DNA of 64,000 nt from Halosimplex halophilum (GTDB lineage: Archaea; Halobacteriota; Halobacteria; Halobacteriales; Haloarculaceae). The notes beneath the pieces are model-generated. The model saw only the letters and a list, made by a program, of their open reading frames with translations. It was not told the DNA's origin and did not search any database. How positions within the stretch are numbered: the stretch's first letter is position 1; each line of letters begins with the position of its first letter. The stretch is from positions 1,013,972 to 1,077,971 of the forward strand of contig NZ_ML214298.1 in the NCBI RefSeq assembly GCF_004698125.1. The letters run 5' to 3'. Of this stretch, positions 17,643 through 26,311 are shown piece by piece. The position numbers were made by a program, and so were the translations under genes.

Positions 17643-18764
17643 TCAGGCGGTGACCGTCGCGGGGTCCATCTGCAGGAACGCGCGCTCGTAGCCCTCGTGG
17701 CGGGACAGCTGCGGCGGCGTCCCCACGGAGAGGGTCACCTCGTCGCCGGACCGGACCCGCTCGGGCAGCGCCGCGCCGTAGTGGTGGCCCAGCTCCGGGT
17801 CGAGCGTGGCGTCGAGCGACCGCTCGAAGACCGTCTCGCCGCCGCGGGCGACCGACGCCGACAGCCCCATCGCGGGGAGGACCAGCCGGTTGAACGGCGT
17901 CCGCGCCGAGACGGCGAGGTACGGCCGCCCGTCGGTGAACCGGTCGGCGTCGGCCGCGGGGAGCTGGAGCGTCACGAGCTTCGCGTCGTCGCTGCGGCCG
18001 GTCCCGAGGACGGCCCCGGGGAGGTCGGCGGGCTTCGGCGCGCGCGGCTGGGGCAGCTCGCCCATCTCCATCGGCCGGAGCGCGCCCCGCTGGCCCGCCT
18101 GGTCGAGCTGTTCGGTCTTGAGCCGTTCGCGCACCCGCTTGGACCACTCGAACTCGACGGGTATCGTCGCGCTCTCGTCGAACCGGCCCGCGAAGGCGCC
18201 GGTCGTGCGCGCGCTCACGCCGCCGACGCCGAGCCGTGCGGTGTAGGTCCCGTCGCCGTCGAGCCGGAAGTTGCCGCCGTAGTGAAACCCCATCCGCTGG
18301 GAGAGCATCCGGTAGATGACCTCCTGGGTGACCAGCTCGTCGTCGCGGGTGACCTCGACCGAGAGGTTCGCGCCCGGGAGGACCGTCCGGGTCTCGGGGT
18401 CCCAGACGGTCGCCATCAGGTGGACGTCGTCGCCGTCCTCGATCTCGGTGACCGAGCGCTCGTCGAGGGTGACCGTCCAGAAGCGGTGGGGAACCGCGAG
18501 CAGCAGGGCGACCCGGTAGTCGCCGGCCGTCGCCGTCCCCGACAGCACCATCGTCTCGCGGAACGACTGGACGTAGACGCCGCCGGGACCGTCGGGCGTC
18601 GGGGTGGCCGTCGGGTCGGCGGTCGGGGACCGGGGCGGTTCGGTCGTCGGTCCGGGGTCGGCCGGGGCGGTTTCGGTCGCGTCGTCCCCGCCGAGACAGC
18701 CGGCGAGACCGACCGAGACCGCCGCGGCGCCCGTCGCGGAGTGGAGGAATCTCCGTCGGTTCAT
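17643..18764 (-). CDS. Tat lipoprotein with DUF7350 (P19/Tp34-like iron-transport) domain
   Basis: A 373-residue lipid-anchored outer-surface protein with a Tat signal (NRRRFLHSATG) and lipobox Cys (GLAGC). A Thr/Pro-rich linker precedes the folded part. The segment RMGFHYGGNFRLDGDGTY (about 162-179) resembles the P19/Tp34 metal-binding strand, in which HYG provides a metal-ligating His. This suggests capture of iron or another divalent metal. The domain assignment rests on motif resemblance and on memory of DUF7350 being annotated as iron-transport-like. GGTTAACC at about 18790-18797 on the minus strand serves as a plausible TATA box 26-33 bp upstream. Confidence 0.65.
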   Translation of the reverse strand: MNRRRFLHSATGAAAVSVGLAGCLGGDDATETAPADPGPTTEPPRSPTADPTATPTPDGPGGVYVQSFRETMVLSGTATAGDYRVALLLAVPHRFWTVTLDERSVTEIEDGDDVHLMATVWDPETRTVLPGANLSVEVTRDDELVTQEVIYRMLSQRMGFHYGGNFRLDGDGTYTARLGVGGVSARTTGAFAGRFDESATIPVEFEWSKRVRERLKTEQLDQAGQRGALRPMEMGELPQPRAPKPADLPGAVLGTGRSDDAKLVTLQLPAADADRFTDGRPYLAVSARTPFNRLVLPAMGLSASVARGGETVFERSLDATLDPELGHHYGAALPERVRSGDEVTLSVGTPPQLSRHEGYERAFLQMDPATVTA

Positions 18765-18956
18765 CGCCCGGGAGTTGGGCCATCTCGCGGTTAACCGTTC
18801 TGGTCGGTCCGTCGATAGGTCCGCGGCCGGTCCCCCGGACGGTTCGCCAGTCGCTCGTCGGCCACGCTCTCTCGACGGTCACACTCCCTGCCGGCCACTA
18901 CCACCTGTCAGCACGGCTCAGTGGGTAGTTAAGCCGTCAGCGGTCGTAGGTGTCCC

Positions 18957-19307
18957 ATGGTATTCGAGAACCTCACCCTGTTCGAAGTGCACCTCGACGA
19001 CGCGCAGTTCGGCACCGACGGCGGTCGCTCCGACGAGCGAGACGCCGACGTTGCGCTCCCCGAGACCGACTCCGACGACGACCGCGAGACGGCCGACTCG
19101 TCGGGGGGTCGCGGCCGGTTCCTCAAGCTGGCGGCCGCGAGCGTCGTCGTCTCCGTGGCCGCGACGCTCGTCGCACGGCGGGTCGCAGGCGGCGACGACT
19201 CCGTCGCGGTCGACCTCGAAACGGACCGCACGGTCGACGAGCCGGCGACGGGCGAGCCCGACCACGCCGACGGGCCGGTCTCGACGCCGACGCCCGACGA
19301 CGAGTGA
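18957..19307 (+). CDS. Acidic single-span membrane protein, unknown function
   Basis: I do not recognise this 116-residue protein. It opens MVFENLTLFEVHLDDAQFG, has an acidic linker rich in Asp/Ser/Arg, one hydrophobic segment (LKLAAASVVVSVAATLVAR, about 62-80) and an acidic Thr/Pro tail. This predicts a single-span protein with a soluble N-terminal half. GTAGTTAAGC about 28 bp before the ATG is a fair TATA box, supporting the start. It stands alone between two leftward genes. Confidence 0.6.
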   Translation: MVFENLTLFEVHLDDAQFGTDGGRSDERDADVALPETDSDDDRETADSSGGRGRFLKLAAASVVVSVAATLVARRVAGGDDSVAVDLETDRTVDEPATGEPDHADGPVSTPTPDDE

Positions 19308-19691
19308 GCCGGCGACGGCGCGGCGGCGATGACGCGACGCCGAGCCGTCGCGTTCCGCCGACGGCCCGCCCGTTCGAGACTCGTCCCGGGAACCGGTCCG
19401 CTGTGGGTTCGACCGAAAGTTAAATCGTTGTTTTAGTCACAGGAGGGGTTATTGTGGCGGGGGCCCACACGTCGAATGCGGTCGGCGCGCCCTCCACCTG
19501 GCGGGCCAACCGCGTACCCGACAACCCCACCCGCGACCCGACACGGGCGGCCGCCCGCCGTCCGTCCTGGACCGCCCCGTCGCCCGCGGGGCGGCCCGTT
19601 CGCCCGTCCGGGCCCGTCGCCCGCGGACCCGGACACCCATTCCGTTCGTCCCTGAACCGGCGTTGCCGTCCGACCGACACGTCGCCGTTCC
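19308..19691. other. 384-bp gap with no recognisable gene
   Basis: Very GC-rich sequence between the convergent ends of a small membrane-protein gene and the aminotransferase gene. A short AT-rich patch (TTAAATCGTTGTTTTAGTCA, about 19419-19438) could be a promoter or a terminator. To its right lie a palindrome GGGCGGCCGCCC (about 19544-19556) and a repeated GTCGCCCGCGG. Open frames are Arg/Pro-rich and not credible. Confidence 0.45.
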
Positions 19692-20879
19692 CTATACTTC
19701 CCCCAGCCGGTCCCGGAGCACCGACAGGCCGGCGTCGGGGTCGATGTCGGCGCCCTGTGCCTCCAGTGCCTCCGCCAGCGCCGGGACGAGCAGCGTCACG
19801 TTCGCCGGTCGAGCCGAGTAGCCCATGCAGCCGATCCGGAAGATCTCCCCCTCCAGGTCGCCCAGACCGGTGGCGATCTCCAGGTCGTAGCGGTCGAGCA
19901 GGTACTCGCAGACCGCGCCGTCGTCGACGCCGGCGGGCACTTCCATCGCGTTGAGACTCGGCAGCCAGTGGGCCTCGTCGGAGTTCAGCGCGAGCCCCAT
20001 CGCCGACAGCGACTCCTTCAGCGCGGCCGCGACCCGCCGGTGGCGCGCCCACCGGTCTTCGATGCCCTCCTCGGCGACGAGCCGCAGCGCTTCCCGGAGC
20101 GCGTAGACGTTCGTGATCGGCGCGGTGTGGTGGTAGGCCCGCTCGTCGCCCCAGTATCCCTCCAGCAAGGAGAGGTCGAGGTACCACGACCGCGCGGGCT
20201 CCTCGCGGGAGAGCACCTTGTCCATCGCCCGGTCGTTCAGCGTCAGCGGGCTCGCGCCCGGGGGACAGGAGAGACACTTCTGAGGCCCGGAGTAGGCCAC
20301 GTCGATATCCCACTCGTCGACGCGCAGCTCGACCCCGCCCAGCGAGGTGACGCAGTCGGCGATCACGTAGGCGTCGTGCTCGCGGGCGATGCTCGTCAGC
20401 TCGGGCACGTCGGGCTGGCGGACCCCCGTCGAGGTCTCGGCGTGGACGAAGCCGAACACGTCGGGCTGGTGTTCGGCGAAGGCGTCGGCCACGTCGGCGG
20501 GGTCCAGCGGCTCGCCCCACGGCGCGTCGACGTGGACGACCTCGCCGCCGGCGCGCTCGGCCATCGACTCCATGCGGCCGCCGAAGTAGCCGTTCGTCGG
20601 CACGAGCACGGTGTCGCCGGGTTCGACGAGGTTGCCGATGGCCGCCTCCATCGAGGCCGAGCCCGTCCCGGAGACGGGGATGGTCCACTCGTTGTCCGTC
20701 CGGAACGTGTAGCGCAGCAGCTCCTGGACCTCGTCCATGATCTCGACGAACGCGGGGTCGAGGTGCCCGACCAGCGGCGTGCTCATCGCCCGGAGCACCC
20801 GGGGGTGTACGTCGCTCGGGCCGGGGCCCATCAGCGTCCGGTCCGGGACCGCGAGTTCGCCGACCTCGGGTCGTGTCAT
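19692..20879 (-). CDS. Class V aminotransferase (alanine-glyoxylate / serine-pyruvate type)
   Basis: PLP enzyme of 395 residues that should transfer an amino group from alanine or serine to glyoxylate or a related 2-oxo acid. Recognisable blocks are the N-terminal GPGPSDVHPRVLRAMSTP, the cofactor loop GTGSASMEA, the DCVTSLGG segment with the PLP-stacking and pyridine-N contacts, and the Schiff-base lysine in SGPQKCL (about residue 199). Length matches the family. The neighbouring MFS gene is divergent. An upstream reading frame extension through the MFS gene is not credible, and ATG 20879 (MTRPEVGELAVPDR) is the natural start. Confidence 0.92.
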   Translation of the reverse strand: MTRPEVGELAVPDRTLMGPGPSDVHPRVLRAMSTPLVGHLDPAFVEIMDEVQELLRYTFRTDNEWTIPVSGTGSASMEAAIGNLVEPGDTVLVPTNGYFGGRMESMAERAGGEVVHVDAPWGEPLDPADVADAFAEHQPDVFGFVHAETSTGVRQPDVPELTSIAREHDAYVIADCVTSLGGVELRVDEWDIDVAYSGPQKCLSCPPGASPLTLNDRAMDKVLSREEPARSWYLDLSLLEGYWGDERAYHHTAPITNVYALREALRLVAEEGIEDRWARHRRVAAALKESLSAMGLALNSDEAHWLPSLNAMEVPAGVDDGAVCEYLLDRYDLEIATGLGDLEGEIFRIGCMGYSARPANVTLLVPALAEALEAQGADIDPDAGLSVLRDRLGEV

Positions 20880-21026
20880 GCGTGGACGCACCGCGCGGAC
20901 GGACAAAAAGACTGCGGGGGGAACCGACCGCTCGACGCCGCTGCGGACGGTTCGCGAGCGCAACAGGTTCCGGGTCCGCCGGCGCGAACTCACAGTCCTT
21001 ATTCGCCCGGCGGACACACTGGGGCC

Positions 21027-22247
21027 ATGGAGCGCCGCCGGACGGTCGTCGCGTCGGTCATCGTCAGCACGTTCCTCGTCGGGCTCGGCGGCGGCGTCGT
21101 CTTCCCCATCCTGCCGAACCTCGGCGCCGTGCTCGGCATCTCGCCGTTCCTCGTCGGGTTCATCCTCAGCGCGAACCGCTTCACGCGCATCCTCGCCAAC
21201 GCGCCCGCGGGCTCGCTCGTCGACCGCGTCGGCACCCGGACCCCCTTCGTCGTCGGCCTGTTCGTCGAGGGGCTGGCGACGGCCGGCTACGTCGTCGCGC
21301 TGCGCGCCCCCCTCCCGGAGGCGTGGTTCCTCCTCGCGCGGATCCTCTGGGGGATCGGCAGCGCGCTCGTGTTCGCAACCGCCTACACCATCGCCGCCGA
21401 CGTGAGCGACGGCGGCGACCGCGGCACGAACATGGGCGTGGTCCGCGGCGGCATCACGCTGGGGTTCCCCGCCGGCCTGGTCATGGGCGGCGTCGTCAGC
21501 GACGCCTACTCCGTGTTCGCCGCCTTCGCCGTCGCCGCCGGTTTCGCGCTGCTGGCCAGCGCCGTCGCCTACCGCACCATCCCGGAGACCCACGTCGACG
21601 AGGAGCGCACCGCGGTCAAGCCCTGGGAGATCGACACCGCCGTCCCCACGCTGACCGTCGGGTTCGTCAACTTCGGCCTCTTTTTCGCCTACCTCGGCGC
21701 CCTCTTCGCCACGCTCGTCCTCTTCGTCGAGGCGGAGGGGATCAGCGTCTGGGGCTACGGACCCCAGGGCATGTCCGGCCTGCTGATGGCCGTGACCGTC
21801 CTCGCGGCGGCCGTGTTCACCCTCGCCGGCGGCAAACTCAGCGACGACCTCGGCGCGCGCGTCCCCACCCTGCTGGGCTTTCTCGCCGTCTCCTTCCTCG
21901 GCTTCCTCGCCCTCTCGACGGCCGCGTCGCTGGAGCGACTCGTCGTCGCCTGCGTCCTCATCGGGACCGGCCAGGGCGGTGCCAACGGCCCGCTGATGGC
22001 GCTGCTGGCCGACCTCACCCCGAACGAGCGCACCGGCCGCGCGATGGCCACCAACAACGTCCTCGGCGACCTGGGCGGCGGCCTCGGCCCGATGGTCTCC
22101 CTGCCCGTCGTCGAGGCGATCGGCTTCGCCCCCGTCTACGCCGCCTGCGCCCTGATCCCGCTCGTCGCCGGCGGCCTCCTCGTCGGCGGCGTTTACTCCC
22201 TGACCGGCACCCTCAACCCCCGGACCGCGACCATCTCCAACGACTAA
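21027..22247 (+). CDS. MFS transporter
   Basis: Major facilitator membrane protein of 406 residues with twelve predicted spans. The first span begins TVVASVIVSTFLVGLGG. The MFS loop 2-3 signature is present as NAPAGSLVDRVGTRTPF (about 60-76), and its second-half counterpart is GKLSDDLGARVPTLLG. Substrate cannot be told, but the pattern is that of drug/metabolite exporters. The ATG at 21027 follows a short AT-containing stretch (CACAGTCCTTATTCG) that offers a TATA box about 30 bp upstream. Confidence 0.9.
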   Translation: MERRRTVVASVIVSTFLVGLGGGVVFPILPNLGAVLGISPFLVGFILSANRFTRILANAPAGSLVDRVGTRTPFVVGLFVEGLATAGYVVALRAPLPEAWFLLARILWGIGSALVFATAYTIAADVSDGGDRGTNMGVVRGGITLGFPAGLVMGGVVSDAYSVFAAFAVAAGFALLASAVAYRTIPETHVDEERTAVKPWEIDTAVPTLTVGFVNFGLFFAYLGALFATLVLFVEAEGISVWGYGPQGMSGLLMAVTVLAAAVFTLAGGKLSDDLGARVPTLLGFLAVSFLGFLALSTAASLERLVVACVLIGTGQGGANGPLMALLADLTPNERTGRAMATNNVLGDLGGGLGPMVSLPVVEAIGFAPVYAACALIPLVAGGLLVGGVYSLTGTLNPRTATISND

Positions 22248-22573
22248 CTGAAATCTAGACACACAGTATTTAATTCGAATATTCTACCGATTTTACTTGG
22301 AAATTTATATGAATAATCGATCTCGGATGAAACTGGTGCATCCGGCGGTCTGATGGCGATTCCAGGGCCCATACCGATCGGATTCGATACTGGCATGTCT
22401 GAAGCAACTCAAAATATGCATTCATAGCGGTTCGAAACGGCTCCTTCGAACGACTCGAATCCGTATCTCGACTGTATCCGTATCCAGTGTATAATCTATA
22501 CCTGATATGTCTGCCGTTTCGACCGGGAATCGGAGATCGAGTCGGTTATCAGTGGCCATCGGTGAGAGTGGGT
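22248..22573. other. AT-rich intergenic region
   Basis: Composition drops abruptly after the MFS stop codon, with many A/T runs (TATTTAATTCG, TTTATATGAATAAT), unlike the GC-rich neighbours. No gene is seen. TATAATCTATACC at about 22491-22503 is a promoter-like element about 75 bp before the small gene at 22574. The drop in GC extends, with one GC-rich interruption, to about 24060. Confidence 0.5.
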
Positions 22574-22750
22574 GTGACCTCCACCGAAACCGAGGATCCG
22601 GCGGAGCTGGATCCGCTGACGACTGCCGCCTACCACGTCACCGTCGACGGCGGACGCGACTCCTTCTACGCGCTGAGCATCGAGCGCGAGGACAGCGACA
22701 CGGCCTATCTGATGTCCGATACCGTCGTCGCGCTCGACCAGATGCGGTAA
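22574..22750 (+). CDS. Small acidic haloarchaeal protein, unknown function
   Basis: A 58-residue protein beginning MTSTETEDPAELDPL when read from the GTG at 22574; two further in-frame GTGs lie 6 and 12 bp upstream. The central part AYHVTVDGGRDSFYALSIER followed by AYLMSDTVVALDQ looks like a compact all-beta domain of the kind seen in tiny haloarchaeal proteins. GC content and acidity match native genes, whereas the flanking DNA is AT-rich. I do not recognise the family. Confidence 0.5.
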   Translation: MTSTETEDPAELDPLTTAAYHVTVDGGRDSFYALSIEREDSDTAYLMSDTVVALDQMR

Positions 22751-22902
22751 TCGACTCGAACGAGACCTCGCCGGACCGCAATTTTCGACGGACCCGATCC
22801 AGCGACGAAACCATTCGGCTGTGTGCAGCCCCGACACCACCTCTATGAAGAGAACAGGTTCCAGACGAATTAGTTATAAATAAAGACATTCAAGTTCGCT
22901 TT

Positions 22903-23820
22903 ATGCCACTCGGATCGTTCGACCTCTACGATATCTTAACGGACATAGTGCCGGGGTCAGTCGGGACGATCCTGCTAGTTGTTCTCTCTATGCCCCATAA
23001 AGCAACTGAGCAATTCCCTCAGTCTCTCGGGGGAATGGGCGGCGCAGTCGTAATAATCGGTGTTTCATACGTGATCGGACGGATCGTCAGGAACGTCTCT
23101 GTATATCAGTTGCTATACGATACTCTCGCCGCAGTTGGGGTCATCTGGGCACTGAATCAGATTTACGAAAGGTCCCGATTCCCGGTAACAGCAACTGACG
23201 ACGAGAGCGAAGATATCCTACACTACGTAGCGGTTCTGGTCCAGCGCGCAAGTATCAGAGTATACGGTTTCGTTGACCGGCACACCCCGGATCTGGGCGG
23301 AAACATTTTCGAATCGGAGGTCCAATCGATCATGGACATCTCAGACGAGAAATTGGAAGATCAGAGCACTGTTCCTCCGCAAATCACGCGGTCGATTCTG
23401 TGGTATTATCAGGACAGTCACGAAGTCAATCCGAATGTGGAAGGTGGACTCGCTCAGATGAAATACCACGGTTTTACGACACTTTATGGGACCAATACGC
23501 TCTACAAGCGGTATACGATCGTCAGCGAGTTCTATAAGGGACTTATGAACAGCTTTTTTATTTTCTTTTTCTGCTACGCGATCGTATTTGGCGCCACCGA
23601 GATCGAATCAGGAATCGGATACCCGACTCTCTGGACGAACTTCGTGAGTGGTATTTCGTCACCCTATCCGGCAGTAGTCGTCCTGCTCGCGCTGCTCGCG
23701 GGATTTCTCCTCACGTACAATCAACACGTCAAATTCGAAGAGCGACGCGCTATCTCGTTCGTTATCGACCTTGAGTCACAGGTGCATTCATCGGAAGAAG
23801 CTGAAGCCCGTGGCGGATAG
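22903..23820 (+). CDS. Orphan multi-span membrane protein in a low-GC pocket
   Basis: I do not recognise this 305-residue protein. Hydrophobic segments lie at about 17-32, 45-60, 70-85, 213-232 and 254-274. They flank a central soluble region (about 95-205) with EDQSTVPPQITRSILWYYQD and MKYHGFTTLYGTNTLYKRY. Five or so spans and a cytoplasmic middle domain are predicted. Base composition and codon use differ from the rest of the window (many ATA, AGA, TTA and A/T-ending codons), indicating recent acquisition. It lies about 250 bp from a tRNA-Val gene, a common insertion neighbourhood. No partner gene or integrase is visible. Confidence 0.7.
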   Translation: MPLGSFDLYDILTDIVPGSVGTILLVVLSMPHKATEQFPQSLGGMGGAVVIIGVSYVIGRIVRNVSVYQLLYDTLAAVGVIWALNQIYERSRFPVTATDDESEDILHYVAVLVQRASIRVYGFVDRHTPDLGGNIFESEVQSIMDISDEKLEDQSTVPPQITRSILWYYQDSHEVNPNVEGGLAQMKYHGFTTLYGTNTLYKRYTIVSEFYKGLMNSFFIFFFCYAIVFGATEIESGIGYPTLWTNFVSGISSPYPAVVVLLALLAGFLLTYNQHVKFEERRAISFVIDLESQVHSSEEAEARGG

Positions 23821-23932
23821 CGCTCGTTGACCTTCCCGGTGGAAGCCGGTAGGACGAATTCAGATTTGTCTCCTGAAATATAGTCTAATTTATAGAATCC
23901 TGTCCGATATGTGCCAGTAGCGGTAGACTGGA

Positions 23933-23997
23933 ACGGAGTCGAACCGAATGCAGACGTACTCGATCCGCTATACGTATCCGCCAGGGTTCGACTCCGT
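23933..23997. repeat. 12-bp perfect inverted repeat with 41-bp loop
   Basis: ACGGAGTCGAAC (23933-23944) and GTTCGACTCCGT (23986-23997) are exact reverse complements. The loop contains further short complementarities. The right arm looks like a tRNA T-arm (GGTTCGACTCC), but no acceptor or anticodon stem could be built around it. It lies between the low-GC membrane-protein gene and tRNA-Val, and may be a remnant or end of the acquired segment. Confidence 0.5.
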
Positions 23998-24066
23998 GGA
24001 ACCAACGACAGCCAGTGCGACGGTGAACGACATGGCTGGCGCTCGCTTGTCGGTTCCGACAGAGGA

Positions 24067-24141
24067 TGGGTTGGGGCGGATTTGAACCGCCGACTTCCTC
24101 CGTGTGAAGGAGGTATCATAACCGGACTAGATCACCAACCC
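24067..24141 (-). tRNA. tRNA-Val (anticodon CAC)
   Basis: On the minus strand the 75-nt sequence starts GGGTTGG and ends CCAACCC plus discriminator A, giving a perfect 7-bp acceptor stem. The anticodon arm is CCTCC-TTCACAC-GGAGG, so the anticodon is CAC and reads GTG valine codons. The T-arm contains GGTTCAAATCC. No intron and no encoded CCA are seen. The low-GC pocket lies directly on its 3' side, the side on which archaeal integrases act. Confidence 0.95.
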
Positions 24142-24187
24142 GGCCACTCGTCGCTAATCCAGCACCGCCCTTAAGAATTGCTTTCCG

Positions 24188-24454
24188 TTACTGCCCGGTC
24201 CCGCGGCGCCGGAACGAGTCCACCGCCTCGCGCGCCGCCGCGGCGGCGTCCTCGGCCTCGCTCCGGGCTCGCGTCGGGACCTCCTCCAGTTTCGACCGGA
24301 GGGACTCGGCCCGCCCCGGTTCGGGCTCGCGCTCGCGGCCGACCAGTTCCCTGACCCGCTCCTCCGCGGGCGAAAGGGCCTCTCGGACGCCCTTCCGGGC
24401 CGTCTGACCCGCTCGCTTCAGGTAGTACAGGGTGTCTTCGAAGTGCCGGTTCAT
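24188..24454 (-). CDS. Small coiled-coil protein (DUF7553-like)
   Basis: An 88-residue charged, helical protein: MNRHFEDTLYYLKRAGQTAR, then SPAEERVRELVGREREPEP and a long Ala/Glu/Arg helix (EAEDAAAAAREAVDSFRR). This matches a haloarchaeal family I recall as DUF7553. Function is unknown, and no membrane segment or catalytic motif is present. It sits between tRNA-Val and the metallo-hydrolase gene. A/T-rich TATATGCTTTC just upstream of the start on the minus strand can serve as promoter. Confidence 0.65.
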   Translation of the reverse strand: MNRHFEDTLYYLKRAGQTARKGVREALSPAEERVRELVGREREPEPGRAESLRSKLEEVPTRARSEAEDAAAAAREAVDSFRRRGTGQ

Positions 24455-24686
24455 ATCTGTCCTTTCGCGTCCGACGGATATATGCTTTCTCCCCCATCGG
24501 AACGTTTATATTGGTTTAGGCCAACCTAAAACATGTCGGCGCAGGGCCGCTCCGGCCCGCGCCGCTGTCTGTCCCATACTGTCAGGCTTGCACGCGACGG
24601 TGGGCATCGCCGTGTGCGGCCGGTTGGGGGTCGAACGGGAGCGTCCACCCGCCACACCCTTACACTCGCGCCCTGTAGCGGGTGCC

Positions 24687-25637
24687 ATGTTCGAACAGGT
24701 GTCGGTGCCGACGCCGTTCCAGGTCGGCCCGGTCAACGCCTACCTCGCCGGGCGGACGCTGGTCGACCCCGGCCCCGACAGCGAGGAGGCATGGTCGCAC
24801 CTCACCGAGGCGCTGGCCGAGCGCGACCTCGCGCCCGACGATATCGAGCAGTTGCTGATCACCCATCCCCACCCCGACCACTTCGGGCTCGCCGAGCGGT
24901 TCCGCGACCGCGGCGCGGCGGTCGTCGCCCACCCCGACGCGGCGTCGATCGTGGCGGATTTCCCCGGGCGACTCGACGCCGAGCAGGCCTTCTTCCGCGA
25001 CTTCTTCGAACGCTGCGGGATGGCGCCCTCGACGGCCGACACGGTCACCGAGCTACCGGGCGCGTTCGTCCACTACGCGCCCAGCGTGCCGGTCGACCGC
25101 GAGGTCGCCGCGGGCGACCGCGTCACCGTCGACGGCGTCGAGCTGCTGGTCGACGACCTGGCGGGCCACGCCACCGGCGAGATCAGCTTCGCGTTCGACG
25201 GGTCGGCGGGGCGAGAGGCGCTCGTCGGCGACAACGTCCTCGCGGAGATCACGCCCAACCCGTTCCTCCAGCCGCCGCCCCGTCCGGGAGCCGACCGCCC
25301 GCGCGTCCTCCCGGCGTACAACGACTGTCTCGCCGACCTGCGCGAGGAGGGGTACGACCGCCTCCACCCCGGCCACCGGAGTCGGATCGACGACCCCGCC
25401 GGGCGCATCGACGCCATCCTCGCCGAGCACGACGACCGCACCGAGCGCGTCGCGGACCTGCTGGACGAACCCACGACGCCGGTCGCGGTCATGCACGAAC
25501 TGTTCGGGGACCTGCCGGTCACCGAGCAGTTCCCCGGCATGAGCGAGGCGGTCGGCCACCTCGACGTGCTCGACGCCGCCGGCCGCGCGACCGCGACCGA
25601 GCGCGACGGCGAGATCGTCTACGAGCGAACCGGGTGA
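24687..25637 (+). CDS. Metallo-beta-lactamase-fold hydrolase
   Basis: Cytoplasmic 316-residue hydrolase with the MBL zinc signature THPHPDHFG (about residues 59-67), giving the HxHxDH ligands. A later HATGEISF segment and the C-terminal LHPGHRSRIDD contribute further ligand histidines. The C-terminal 60 residues form a small helical/winged domain (VADLLDEPTTPVAVMHELFG) typical of the glyoxalase II-like/LACTB2-like subgroup. The substrate, probably a thioester or phospho/nucleic-acid ester, is not determined. The ATG at 24687 is chosen because upstream in-frame sequence is Arg-rich and not protein-like. Confidence 0.9.
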   Translation: MFEQVSVPTPFQVGPVNAYLAGRTLVDPGPDSEEAWSHLTEALAERDLAPDDIEQLLITHPHPDHFGLAERFRDRGAAVVAHPDAASIVADFPGRLDAEQAFFRDFFERCGMAPSTADTVTELPGAFVHYAPSVPVDREVAAGDRVTVDGVELLVDDLAGHATGEISFAFDGSAGREALVGDNVLAEITPNPFLQPPPRPGADRPRVLPAYNDCLADLREEGYDRLHPGHRSRIDDPAGRIDAILAEHDDRTERVADLLDEPTTPVAVMHELFGDLPVTEQFPGMSEAVGHLDVLDAAGRATATERDGEIVYERTG

Positions 25638-25659
25638 CCGGTCCAGCGGAGTCGGCGAG

Positions 25660-26196
25660 TCAGTACGTCGGCTGTTCCTCGGGGACACCCTCCCGCTGGT
25701 TCACCGCGCGGGCGAGCGTGAAGAGGAGGTCCGACAGCCGGTTGAGGTAGACGACGGCCGTCTCGTTGACGCCGTCTTCGCTTTCGGCGAACGCGACCGC
25801 GCGGCGCTCGGCGCGCCGGCAGACCGCCCGCGCCCGGTGGAGCCGCGCGCCGGGTTCGGACCCGCCGGGGAGGACGAAGTTCTCCAGGGGTTCGAGCTCC
25901 GCGTCGAACTCGTCGATGCTGTCCTCGACCGCCTCGACGTGGCCCTCGCGGACGCGGGGGTCGTCCTCGTCGGGGTCGGGGTTGGCGAAGTCCGCCTGGA
26001 CGACGTGGAGGTGGTTCTGCACCTCGCGCAGGAGGTCGTCCACGTCGTCGTGGCCGGTGGGACGGACCGACCCGACCATGGCGTTGACCTCGTCGACGGT
26101 GCCGTAGGCCTCGATGCGCGGGCTGGCCTTCGAGACGCGGGACATGTCCCGCAGGTCCGTCTGGCCCTCGTCGCCGCGGCCGGTGTAGATCTTCAT
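25660..26196 (-). CDS. Cob(I)yrinic acid a,c-diamide / cob(I)alamin adenosyltransferase, PduO type
   Basis: Transfers the adenosyl group of ATP to cobalt(I) corrinoids to give adenosylcobalamin. The 178-residue protein has the PduO-type N-terminus MKIYTGRGDEGQTDL with the ATP-binding TGRGD loop, the helix IEAYGTVDEVNAMVGSVR, and the C-terminal active-site helices RAVCRRAERRAVAF and YLNRLSDLLFTLAR. Length is normal for the family. It stands alone and converges with the metallo-hydrolase gene. No other cobalamin gene is in the window. Confidence 0.93.
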   Translation of the reverse strand: MKIYTGRGDEGQTDLRDMSRVSKASPRIEAYGTVDEVNAMVGSVRPTGHDDVDDLLREVQNHLHVVQADFANPDPDEDDPRVREGHVEAVEDSIDEFDAELEPLENFVLPGGSEPGARLHRARAVCRRAERRAVAFAESEDGVNETAVVYLNRLSDLLFTLARAVNQREGVPEEQPTY

Positions 26197-26311
26197 GTCC
26201 GCCGCTCGGGCGGCCAGCGACTTAACTCCGGGTCCGAACGGGCGAGCCGGCGACGGGCCGCTCCGGCGAGAGATCGGGACGTTAAATTACCGCGGCCCGG
26301 AAGACGGACGT

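Noticed and set aside
19452-19954. Arg/Pro/Gly-rich plus-strand frames in the 19.3-19.9 kb gap
   Set aside because: No start-context, no domain, no haloarchaeal acidity; GC-driven open frame only.
24067-24141. Attachment-site duplication of tRNA-Val
   Set aside because: I searched by eye for a second copy of GGGGCGGATTTGAACC left of the tRNA in the low-GC pocket and found none, so no att pair is claimed.
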